Of a stretch of DNA of 5,911 nt, positions 1-5,265 are shown in pieces (the first letter of the stretch is position 1; each line of letters opens with the position of its first letter). The notes under the pieces were generated by a model. That model ran no database searches and was not told where the DNA came from. It worked only from the letters and a program-made list of their open reading frames with translations. A program made the translations under genes and the position numbers. The stretch is from Actinomycetota bacterium. GTDB lineage: Bacteria; Actinomycetota; Thermoleophilia; Gaiellales; Gaiellaceae. The DNA lies in the NCBI GenBank assembly GCA_013816275.1, contig JACDER010000109.1, forward strand, positions 1-5,911. The letters are read 5' to 3'.

Positions 1-405
1 GTTCTGCTGCGCGTAGAAGACCGTGATGTGGACGATGCTGTCGACCTGGAAGGTCATCGTCCCGGCGACCGGGTCTTGCTGGCCTTGCTCGTTGACGACG
101 AAGGAGCCGGAGTAGGAGGTTCCGGCGCTGTTCAGCGAGCCGTCGAACTGGCCGAAGAGCGTCTCGTGGCCGGCGGGACCGTGCCAATCGGCGTGCAGAT
201 GGTTGAGCCCCGGCCCGCTCGCCGTCAGCTGCCAGGCAGGAGCGCCGTTGTTGGGCGTCCATGCCCCGGTGACATTCGGAGGATCCGCCGTCGCAGCCGA
301 CGGCGAAGTCGCATGCACCGCGGACGCGGGGCTGCCGCTCGCGCTTACAGCCGCGACGAGGACGAGCGCGAGCAGAGATGTGACCAAGATCGTGCGCCGC
401 AGCAC
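1..405 (-). CDS. Small secreted protein of unknown function (3' end beyond the window)
   Basis: The minus strand reads open from a GTG at 405-403 to the window edge: 135 residues with no stop, so the C-terminus is missing. Residues 1-22 look like a signal peptide: a short basic start (VLRR), a hydrophobic core (ILVTSLLALVLVAAV), and possible signal peptidase sites after A22 or after ASA at 27-29. The mature part is rich in Gly, Ser, Thr and aromatics, with WTPNNGAPAWQL, HADWHGPAGHETLFGQFDGSL and GTMTFQVDSIVHITVF. This alternation suggests a small all-beta domain, which is inference. There are no cysteines and no lipobox, so it is probably exported and released rather than a lipoprotein. I do not recognise the family. 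An in-frame GTG at 423 is an alternative start, and a TGA at 429-427 blocks anything longer. No Shine-Dalgarno precedes either GTG, but a promoter-like pair sits immediately upstream of 405, which favours that start. Codons are GC-rich at the third position throughout, supporting real coding. Confidence 0.7.
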   Translation of the reverse strand, partial: MLRRTILVTSLLALVLVAAVSASGSPASAVHATSPSAATADPPNVTGAWTPNNGAPAWQLTASGPGLNHLHADWHGPAGHETLFGQFDGSLNSAGTSYSGSFVVNEQGQQDPVAGTMTFQVDSIVHITVFYAQQN

Positions 406-411
406 GCGGCG

Positions 412-440
412 ACTATGGCACACGCGTCACGAGCGATCAA
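412..440 (-). promoter_or_regulatory. Candidate leaderless promoter of the secreted protein gene
   Basis: On the minus strand TTGATC (440-435) matches four of six bases of the -35 consensus. After exactly 17 bases comes CATAGT (417-412), which matches four of six bases of TATAAT. Only six bases (411-406) separate the -10 hexamer from the GTG at 405, so transcription would begin at or next to the start codon. Leaderless mRNAs of this layout are common in actinobacteria. No transcription data are available, and the match could be chance. Confidence 0.4.
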
Positions 441-490
441 CCCCCATGGTTGGGATCCCGCTGTCCGGCAAGATCGGCTGCGAGGGGTGG

Positions 491-761
491 CTACCAGCCG
501 AAGGTGACGGTGATCTTCCCTTTCGCGCGTGAAGCCTTCTTGGCGCGGTAGATCCCGAACTTGACCCGCTTGCCGAGCTGTTTGCGCAGATTTCCCGGCT
601 TACGACTGTTCAGCGTGAATGTCGCGGTTCCGCCGCTGACGGCGCAGCTGTAGAGGATCGACGTGGCCGAGGGGCTTCTTCGCCAGCCGGAGCGAGACGA
701 TCTTGCCGTTCCGCTTCCGGTAGACGAATCCGAGCCGATGCGCACGGCAGCCGGAGGAGGT
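491..761 (-). pseudogene. Frameshifted, 5'-truncated remnant of a basic protein gene
   Basis: Two minus-strand reading frames carry consecutive pieces of what looks like one protein. From 761 to about 660 one frame reads GCRAHRLGFVYRKRNGKIV followed by SLRLAKKPLG, with almost every codon ending in G or C. From about 658 to the TAG at 493-491 a different frame reads SILYSCAVSGGTATFTLNSR, then KPGNLRKQLGKRVKFGIYRA and KKASRAKGKITVTFGW. The GC-rich third-position pattern switches frame between about 672 and 655, so a single-base indel there would join the pieces. The upstream piece has no start codon in its own frame and meets an in-frame TAG at 764-762, so the N-terminus is missing. A GTG at 745 opens the downstream frame, but the residues it adds (SDSSTGSGTARSSRSGW) have poor third-position GC and look like a shadow. 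The Lys/Arg-rich tail ending in KITVTFGW resembles the C-terminus of extracellular beta-rich proteins, but I cannot name a family. A sequencing error is an alternative to true decay. Confidence 0.45.
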
Positions 762-762
762 C

Positions 763-790
763 TACACGCCGTGGCCGAACACGGCGCGTA
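763..790 (-). terminator. Hairpin 14 bases after gatB, likely end of the gatCAB transcript
   Basis: On the minus strand an 11-bp stem (790-780 with 773-763, one G-T wobble, otherwise perfect) closes a six-base loop TTCGGC. It begins 14 bases after the gatB stop. No T-run follows (the next bases are GACCTCC), so it would be a U-tract-poor terminator of the type often proposed for high-GC actinobacteria, or an RNA-stabilising 3' end. Confidence 0.6.
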
Positions 791-803
791 TGTGCGGCTT
801 GCT

Positions 804-2207
804 CTAGGACCGGTCGAGCAATTCGCGTAGCCGCGTGTTCACGACCTTCGGGTCGGCCTTCCCGCCGGTCTCCTTCATCACCTGACCGACGAAGAAGCCG
901 AGCAGCCCCTGCTTCCCGGCGCGATAGGCGGCGACGTTCTCGTCGTTCGCAGCGAGAATCCGCTCGATCACCGGATCCAGCTCGGACTCGTCGGCGATCA
1001 CCGCCTCTCCCAGGTAGTCCTCGGCCTTGAAGTCCCCGTCACCGCTCGCGCCGAGCGCCTTCATGAAGGCCTCGCGTGGAATCCGGTCGCGCGCCTCGAC
1101 CAGCTTGCCGAGCTCCTCGCCGTTCACCTCGGTGGGATCGAGGCCCGCGGCCGCGAGCTCGTTCATGACCACGTTCGCGACCGCTCTCCTGTCTCCCGGC
1201 GTCCGCTCGTAGAGCCCGTCGCGTCCGCTCGTGACCAGCCCCTCGGCGAGCCCGAAGTCGAGCTCGGTCTCGAGCCGGCGGATGCGCGCGCTCGGGAGCT
1301 CGCCCAGCTCGGCGCGGGCCTGCTCGACCATCTCTGCCGGAGGTTCGATCGGGACGAGATCGGGCTCGGGGAGGTAGCGGTAGTCCTGCGCCTCCTCCTT
1401 GGAGCGCAGCGGCGCGGCGTGCTCCTGTCCCGGCACGAAGTGGAGCGTCTCCTGCACCACCTCTCCCCCGCCCTCGTAGATCGCGATCTGGCGCTGGATC
1501 TCGCGCTCGATCCCCTGCGCGGCGAAGTTGAACGAGTTGATGTTCTTCAGCTCGGTCCGTGTCCTCAGCTCGTCCGAGCCCTCCGGCCGAACGGAGACGT
1601 TCACGTCGAAGCGCATCGACCCCTCCTGCATTTCGGCGTCCGAGATCCCGAGCTCACGCACCGTCTGCCGGAGCAGCTGGAGGAACCGCTTGGTCTGCTC
1701 GGACGAGCGGAGGTGTGGCTGCGTAACGATCTCGACGAGCGGCATGCCAGCCCGGTTGAAGTCGACAAGCGTGCGGTCGGCGCCATGGATCCGGCCCTCG
1801 CCTCCGCCCATGTGGACGTTCTTGGCCGCGTCCTCCTCGAGGTGCGCACGCACGATCCCGATCTCGGTGTCGCCGCCGACTCCGGGGAGGAGAAACGAAC
1901 CGCTCATACAGAGAGGCTCGTCGTATTGCGAGATCTGATAGCCCTTCGGATTGTCGGGGTAGAAGTAGTTCTTGCGGTGGAAGACGGCGCGTGGCGCGAT
2001 GTCGCAGCCGAGCGCGAGACCGAGCTTGATCGTCCACTCGATCGCGCGCTCGTTCGGCACCGGCAGCACCCCTGGATGCGCCAGGCAAACGGGGCACGTA
2101 CTCGAGTTCTCGGGCGCCCCGAAACCGGTCGCGCAGCGGCAGAACATCTTCGTCTGCGTCTTCAGGTGCACGTGGATCTCGCAGCCGATTACGGGTTCCC
2201 AGGTCAT
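804..2207 (-). CDS. gatB: Aspartyl/glutamyl-tRNA(Asn/Gln) amidotransferase subunit B
   Basis: GatB is the tRNA-binding and kinase subunit of GatCAB. It phosphorylates the side-chain carboxylate of Glu-tRNA(Gln) or Asp-tRNA(Asn), which is then amidated with ammonia channelled from GatA. The 467-residue protein has the usual length and order: the N-terminal motif [13 protein letters not shown] with conserved E10 and H12; [19 protein letters not shown] near 81-99; the HLEED block at 122-126; [13 protein letters not shown] at 149-161; FDVNVSVRP and ELKNINSF in the middle; [14 protein letters not shown]; and a C-terminal YqeY-like tail domain ending in [13 protein letters not shown]23-x-C25 and C38-x-x-C41 form a zinc-type four-cysteine site seen in many GatB proteins but absent from the Staphylococcus enzyme. 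I chose the ATG at 2207 because it starts directly at the family motif, overlaps the gatA stop as ATGA, and has GAGG five bases upstream. The frame stays open further upstream only because it runs across gatA. Confidence 0.97.
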   Translation of the reverse strand: MTWEPVIGCEIHVHLKTQTKMFCRCATGFGAPENSSTCPVCLAHPGVLPVPNERAIEWTIKLGLALGCDIAPRAVFHRKNYFYPDNPKGYQISQYDEPLCMSGSFLLPGVGGDTEIGIVRAHLEEDAAKNVHMGGGEGRIHGADRTLVDFNRAGMPLVEIVTQPHLRSSEQTKRFLQLLRQTVRELGISDAEMQEGSMRFDVNVSVRPEGSDELRTRTELKNINSFNFAAQGIEREIQRQIAIYEGGGEVVQETLHFVPGQEHAAPLRSKEEAQDYRYLPEPDLVPIEPPAEMVEQARAELGELPSARIRRLETELDFGLAEGLVTSGRDGLYERTPGDRRAVANVVMNELAAAGLDPTEVNGEELGKLVEARDRIPREAFMKALGASGDGDFKAEDYLGEAVIADESELDPVIERILAANDENVAAYRAGKQGLLGFFVGQVMKETGGKADPKVVNTRLRELLDRS

Positions 2208-3610
2208 GCCAGCCTCGGTGGGACGACATCGAATGCGAGCGCCTGCTCTAGCGCGTGGCCGGCGCGGAAGAGGACGTTCTCGGAGAACTGCGGGCCGATC
2301 AGCTGCAGCCCGACGGGTAGCCCTTCCGACAGACCGCACGGGATCGAAAGGCCCGGGAGGCCCGCCATATTCGGCGGGATCGCGAGCACGTCCGAGAGGT
2401 ACATGGCCAGCGGGTTCTCGGTCTTGGCGCCGAGCGGGAACGCCACGGTCGGCGAGGTCGGCGAGACGAGGACGTCGAAGCGCTCGAGCGCTGCGGCGAA
2501 CTCCTGCCGGATCACCGTCCGCACCTTCTGCGCCTGACCGTAGTAGGCCTCGTAGTACCCCGCGGAGAGCGCGTACGTGCCGAGCATGATCCTCCGCTTC
2601 GGCTCGTCTCCGAAGCCCTCGTCACGCGTCTCCTCGTACATCGCCCGGATCCCGTCCGGCGAGACGCGCAGGCCGAAGCGGACCCCGTCGTAGCGGGCGA
2701 GGTTGGACGACGCCTCCGACGGCGCGATCAGGTAGTAGCAGGGCAGCCCGTACTCGACCGAACGCGGAAGCTCGCACTCCCCCACCTCGGCGCCGAGCTC
2801 GCGGCAGAGCTCGATTGCAGCCTGGACCGACTCCGTGACGCCTGGCTCGATCCCCTCCGCCTCGTTCAGCTCCCTGGGGACGCCGACGCGCAGGCCCCGC
2901 AGGTCCTCGGCCTCGGGAATCTCAACGGGATGCGGCAGGTCAACCGTAGTCGTGTCGCAGGGGTCGCGTCCTGCGATGACCGAGTAGAGGAAGGCGCAGT
3001 CGGCGACGGTCTTCGTCACCGGACCGACCTGGTCGAGGCTGGAGGCGAACGCGATGATGCCGTACCGGGAGACGGTTCCGTAGGTCGGCCGCAGGCCGAC
3101 GACCCCGCAGAGCGCAGCCGGCTGCTTGACCGAGCCACCAGTGTCGGAGCCGAGAGCCCAGGGCGCGAGGCCGGCGGCGACCGCTGCGGTCGACCCTCCG
3201 GAGGAGCCGCCGGGGACGCGACTTGGATCCCACGGGTTCCGAGTCGGGCCGAAGGCCGAGTTCTCGGTCGACGAGCCCATCGCGAACTCGTCCATGTTCG
3301 TCTTGCCGATGGTGCGGAGGCCGCGCGCCTGGCACCGCTCCGTGACGGTCGCGTCGTAGACGGGGAGGTAACCCTCGAGGATCTTCGACCCGGCCGTCGT
3401 CGGGATGCCCTTCGTCCCGATCACGTCCTTCAGGGCGATCGGGATGCCCGCGCCCGGTGACTCGTCGCAGACGTGCAGGAAGCAGTTCAGATCGGGGTCG
3501 CGCTCGTCGATCGCGGCGCGGTAGGCGGCGAAAAGCTCGTCCGAGGAGAGCTCACCGCCGGTCAGGAGGGCGTTCGCCTCCTTTGCCGTCAAACGCAGGG
3601 TGTCGATCAT
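2204..3610 (-). CDS. gatA: Aspartyl/glutamyl-tRNA(Asn/Gln) amidotransferase subunit A
   Basis: GatA is the glutaminase of GatCAB; it releases ammonia from glutamine (or asparagine) for transfer to the tRNA-bound intermediate on GatB. The 468 residues carry the amidase-signature fold with the Ser-cisSer-Lys triad: K61 in GIPIALKD, S136 in PGGSSGGS and S160 in SDTGGS. The spacings of 75 and 24 residues equal those of Staphylococcus GatA (K79, S154, S178). Other family blocks are [20 protein letters not shown] (101-120), [20 protein letters not shown] (172-191) and [13 protein letters not shown] (414-426). Two oddities: only about eight residues separate FLHV from GIPIALKD, where most GatA proteins have a longer helical segment, and SVKQPA replaces the commoner SIRQPA after the nucleophile. 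The ATG at 3610 overlaps the gatC TGA as ATGA. The bases before it (TTCGCGTTCCCCCCGC) contain no Shine-Dalgarno, so translation probably depends on ribosomes finishing gatC. Confidence 0.97.
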   Translation of the reverse strand: MIDTLRLTAKEANALLTGGELSSDELFAAYRAAIDERDPDLNCFLHVCDESPGAGIPIALKDVIGTKGIPTTAGSKILEGYLPVYDATVTERCQARGLRTIGKTNMDEFAMGSSTENSAFGPTRNPWDPSRVPGGSSGGSTAAVAAGLAPWALGSDTGGSVKQPAALCGVVGLRPTYGTVSRYGIIAFASSLDQVGPVTKTVADCAFLYSVIAGRDPCDTTTVDLPHPVEIPEAEDLRGLRVGVPRELNEAEGIEPGVTESVQAAIELCRELGAEVGECELPRSVEYGLPCYYLIAPSEASSNLARYDGVRFGLRVSPDGIRAMYEETRDEGFGDEPKRRIMLGTYALSAGYYEAYYGQAQKVRTVIRQEFAAALERFDVLVSPTSPTVAFPLGAKTENPLAMYLSDVLAIPPNMAGLPGLSIPCGLSEGLPVGLQLIGPQFSENVLFRAGHALEQALAFDVVPPRLA

Positions 3611-3888
3611 GCGGGGGGAACGCGAAAGTAGGAACCCTCGCGGTCGGGAGCGTTCGCGAGCGCTTCCTCGACGTCGATCGAGGGCCGCGGCTCGTCGGCG
3701 CCCCAGACGTTCGAGAGCTCGAGTGGATGGGCGGTGGGCTCGACGCCGGAGAGGTCGAGCTCGTCGACCTTGCCGACGGCCTCCAGGATCGCGCTCAACT
3801 GCTCCTGGAAGCGCGCGATCTCCTCCTCGGTCAGCGCGAGCCGCGCCAGCCGCGCGACGTGCAGCACTTCAGCTCGTGTGATCGCCAT
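3607..3888 (-). CDS. gatC: Aspartyl/glutamyl-tRNA(Asn/Gln) amidotransferase subunit C
   Basis: GatC is the small subunit that wraps around GatA and links it to GatB, stabilising the complex. The 93 residues match the usual family length of about 95. The N-terminal half ([20 protein letters not shown], then [20 protein letters not shown]) forms the two conserved helices. The Pro-rich linker [20 protein letters not shown] and the terminal [11 protein letters not shown] are typical of the part that lies along GatA. The ATG at 3888 follows AAGGA (3900-3896) with seven bases of spacing, the best ribosome binding site of the three operon genes. It is the first gene of gatC-gatA-gatB, so expression of the whole complex probably starts in the 246-bp region upstream. 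I see no convincing -35/-10 pair there. Confidence 0.95.
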   Translation of the reverse strand: MAITRAEVLHVARLARLALTEEEIARFQEQLSAILEAVGKVDELDLSGVEPTAHPLELSNVWGADEPRPSIDVEEALANAPDREGSYFRVPPA

Positions 3889-3895
3889 TTCTCAA

Positions 3896-3900
3896 TCCTT
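3896..3900 (-). promoter_or_regulatory. Ribosome binding site of gatC
   Basis: AAGGA on the minus strand lies seven bases before the gatC ATG and fixes that start. It matters because gatA, the next gene, has no comparable site. Confidence 0.7.
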
Positions 3901-3947
3901 CCACACGCCTTGAAACCATCTCGGAATCGCTACGGGTCGTCGGCGAA

Positions 3948-3964
3948 GCCGGGCTTGACCCGGC
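3948..3964. other. Short GC hairpin in the gatC upstream region
   Basis: GCCGGG (3948-3953) and CCCGGC (3959-3964) form a perfect 6-bp inverted repeat around a five-base loop CTTGA, 60 bases upstream of gatC. It could fold in a gatC leader RNA. It has no T-run and is short enough to be chance in GC-rich DNA. Confidence 0.3.
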
Positions 3965-4000
3965 GGGAGCCGAAGCCTGGCCGGCATTTCCACACACGCG

Positions 4001-4082
4001 AAGAAGGGGGCCAACGGGGGAAACAAGGTTTCACCCGTTCTAGAAGAAGGGGGCCAACGGGGGAAACATGGTTTCCCCCGTT
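4001..4082. repeat. Two tandem 39-bp hairpin units upstream of gatC
   Basis: Unit 1 (4001-4039) and unit 2 (4044-4082) agree at 37 of 39 positions and repeat with a 43-bp period; they differ at 4026/4069 and 4033/4076. Each begins AAGAAGGGGGCC and then contains an inverted repeat. In unit 2 it is perfect: a 12-bp stem AACGGGGGAAAC (4056-4067) with GTTTCCCCCGTT (4071-4082) around a three-base loop. In unit 1 the same stem (4013-4024 with 4028-4039) has one mismatch at 4033. The array carries four G5 runs (4006, 4016, 4049 and 4059). It lies between the cold-shock terminator and gatC and has no good coding frame. It could be a REP-like dispersed element, tandem terminators, or a leader structure of gatCAB. 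I cannot choose among these from the sequence alone. Confidence 0.85.
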
Positions 4083-4085
4083 AAT

Positions 4086-4113
4086 GCGGAAAGCCCCTGT
4101 CGGGGCCCTCCGC
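4086..4113 (-). terminator. Terminator-like hairpin after the cold-shock gene
   Basis: On the minus strand the structure starts 21 bases after the stop of the cold-shock gene. An outer 5-bp stem (GCGGA 4113-4109 read as its partner with 4090-4086) and an inner 5-bp stem GCCCC/GGGGC (4106-4102 with 4097-4093) are separated by a small internal loop and closed by the tetraloop GACA. A short TTT follows the inner stem. The core GCCCC-GACA-GGGGC-TTT looks like an ordinary intrinsic terminator. Confidence 0.65.
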
Positions 4114-4134
4114 TCAATGTCTCGCGAGAAAAAG

Positions 4135-4335
4135 CTAGACCGGCTGGACGTTCGCAGCCTGGAGGCCCTTGGTGCCCTCCACGACGTCGAACTCGACCCG
4201 CTGGCCCTCAGTCAAAGACTTGTAGCCCTCGCCGGCGATCGCGGTGAAATGGACGAACACGTCGTCCTCACCCTCACGCTCGATGAAGCCGTAACCCTTC
4301 TCGTTCGAGAACCACTTCACGGTGCCTTGAGCCAA
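4135..4335 (-). CDS. Cold-shock domain protein (CspA family)
   Basis: A 66-residue single cold-shock domain protein that binds single-stranded nucleic acid and acts as a cytoplasmic RNA chaperone and antiterminator. After the start it reads [20 protein letters not shown]; the RNP1 motif is KGYGFI (13-18) and RNP2 is VFVHF (26-30), with W8, F18, F27, H29 and F30 supplying the usual aromatic binding face. The C-terminus [10 protein letters not shown] is typical. I chose the TTG at 4335-4333: it gives the family N-terminus and lies seven bases after a full AAGGAGGG. The frame is open upstream to an ATG at 4362, but that version would translate through the ribosome binding site and is rejected. 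The gene is monocistronic by layout, with a hairpin on each side. The 81-base gap to folD contains a stable hairpin that could be a leader structure. I see no convincing promoter hexamers in the gap. Confidence 0.95.
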   Translation of the reverse strand: MAQGTVKWFSNEKGYGFIEREGEDDVFVHFTAIAGEGYKSLTEGQRVEFDVVEGTKGLQAANVQPV

Positions 4336-4342
4336 GAAAACA

Positions 4343-4350
4343 CCCTCCTT
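4343..4350 (-). promoter_or_regulatory. Strong Shine-Dalgarno that sets the TTG start
   Basis: AAGGAGGG on the minus strand is followed by seven bases (TGTTTTC) and then TTG. It is the strongest ribosome binding site in the window and decides the start of the cold-shock protein. Confidence 0.85.
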
Positions 4351-4354
4351 ACTA

Positions 4355-4386
4355 CAAAACAACGACGGCCCGGCACCGAGCCGTCG
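4355..4386 (-). terminator. Hairpin with T-rich tail between folD and the cold-shock gene
   Basis: On the minus strand CGACGGC (4386-4380) pairs perfectly with GCCGTCG (4369-4363) across a ten-base loop, and TTGTTTTG (4362-4355) follows. It lies 30 bases after the folD stop, as expected of an intrinsic terminator. It also sits immediately upstream of the cold-shock ribosome binding site, so it could instead be part of that gene's 5' leader. Confidence 0.55.
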
Positions 4387-4416
4387 ACAGTTACAGGTAC
4401 GCGCCGACCATAACAG

Positions 4417-5265
4417 CTACCGCGGCAGCGCAAGGGAGCCGAGCCGCAACTCCGCTGCTCGGACGGTGTTGCTGAGCACCATGGCGATCGTCATCGGCCC
4501 CACGCCGCCCGGCACCGGCGTCATGTAGGCCGCCCGGTCCATTGCGCCGGGGTCGACATCGCCGAACAGCCCGTCCTCGGTCCGGTTCATGCCGACGTCG
4601 ATGACGGTCGCGCCCATCTTCACCATGTCGGGCGAGATCAGGTGGAGAACGCCGGTCGCCGCGACGAGGATGTCCGCGTCGAGCGTGTGCCGGGGAAGGT
4701 CGTCCGTGCGCGAGTGGCAGATCGTCACGGTCGCGTTCGCCTGGAGCAGGAGCTGCGCCACCGGCTTGCCCACGATGTTCGAGCGGCCGACGACGACCGC
4801 ATGCTTCCCGCCCGGGTCGATTCCGTACTCGGCGAGCAACCGCATGATCCCGAGCGGGGTCGCCCCGACGAGCCTCGGCCGTCCGAGGGCGAGGAGGCCC
4901 GCGCTCACGGGATGAAGCCCGTCGACGTCCTTGGCCGGGTCGAGCGCCTCGATCGTCGCGGTCTCGTCGAGCTGGGAGGGAAGCGGTGACTGGACGAGCA
5001 GGCCGTCGATCGCGTCGTCCGCGTTGAGCTCGGCGACCACTTCCAGCAGCTCGTCCTGCGTCGTCTCGGCCGAAAGGCGCCGGTCGACCGCGTTCATCCC
5101 GACCTCGCGCGCGGCCTTCTGCTTGAGCGTGATGTAGATGTCCGACGCCGGGTCGTCGCCGACGAGGACGGTGGCGAGGCCGACCCCGCCGAGCTTGCGA
5201 ACGCCGTCGGCCACTTCTTCGCGCACGCGCGCGGCGAGGGTCTTCCCATCCATGACCGTGGCCAC
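4417..5265 (-). CDS. folD: Methylenetetrahydrofolate dehydrogenase / methenyltetrahydrofolate cyclohydrolase
   Basis: FolD is the bifunctional cytoplasmic enzyme that oxidises 5,10-methylene-THF with NADP+ and hydrolyses methenyl-THF to 10-formyl-THF, feeding purine, thymidylate and formyl-Met-tRNA synthesis. The 282-residue length fits (E. coli 288). Visible residues are VGDDPASDIYITLKQKA with catalytic Y44 and K48; Q92 in VQSPLP; KDVDGLHP with D115; the Rossmann motif VVVGRSNIVGKPVAQLL (157-173); and PVPGGVGPMTIAM near the C-terminus. Two family positions differ: VQSPLP for the usual VQLPLP, and GATPLG for the usual PCTP block. I prefer the GTG at 5265, which gives MATVMDGKTLAARVREEVA, matching the E. 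coli style MAAKIIDGK, and overlaps the upstream stop as TAGTG. An ATG at 5253 is the alternative. Neither start has a Shine-Dalgarno, so translation is probably coupled to the upstream R2-like gene. The open frame upstream of 5265 is a shadow of that gene. Confidence 0.95.
   Translation of the reverse strand: MATVMDGKTLAARVREEVADGVRKLGGVGLATVLVGDDPASDIYITLKQKAAREVGMNAVDRRLSAETTQDELLEVVAELNADDAIDGLLVQSPLPSQLDETATIEALDPAKDVDGLHPVSAGLLALGRPRLVGATPLGIMRLLAEYGIDPGGKHAVVVGRSNIVGKPVAQLLLQANATVTICHSRTDDLPRHTLDADILVAATGVLHLISPDMVKMGATVIDVGMNRTEDGLFGDVDPGAMDRAAYMTPVPGGVGPMTIAMVLSNTVRAAELRLGSLALPR

Noticed and set aside
406..490. Terminator in the gap between the remnant and the secreted protein gene
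   Set aside because: Only short palindromes such as GGGATCCC are present, with no stem long enough to support a call.
28..507. Plus-strand open frames at the left end
   Set aside because: They are antisense to the signal-peptide gene, which has better codon structure and a coherent N-terminus.
491..745. Intact 84-residue protein starting at GTG 745
   Set aside because: The first 25 or so residues have poor third-position GC, while another frame over the same bases reads as good coding sequence; I treat it as a remnant instead.
2208..2339. N-terminal extension of gatB
   Set aside because: It overlaps the 3' end of gatA in another frame and is Arg-rich; the GatB family motif starts right at the ATG at 2207.
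1419..2537. Long plus-strand open frame (372 codons) opposite gatB and gatA
   Set aside because: It is antisense to two certain genes, has no family character, and long antisense frames are expected opposite GC-rich coding sequence.
4001..4082. CRISPR array
   Set aside because: There are only two units, separated by four bases; the repeats are hairpins without spacers and no cas gene is present.
3889..4134. tRNA or T-box/riboswitch upstream of gatC
   Set aside because: I looked for a cloverleaf and for the T-box core and found neither; the visible structures are simple hairpins.
3457..4413. Plus-strand open frame of 318 codons across gatA, gatC and the cold-shock gene
   Set aside because: It runs through the tandem hairpins and antisense to three real genes; its translation is low-complexity Arg-rich sequence.
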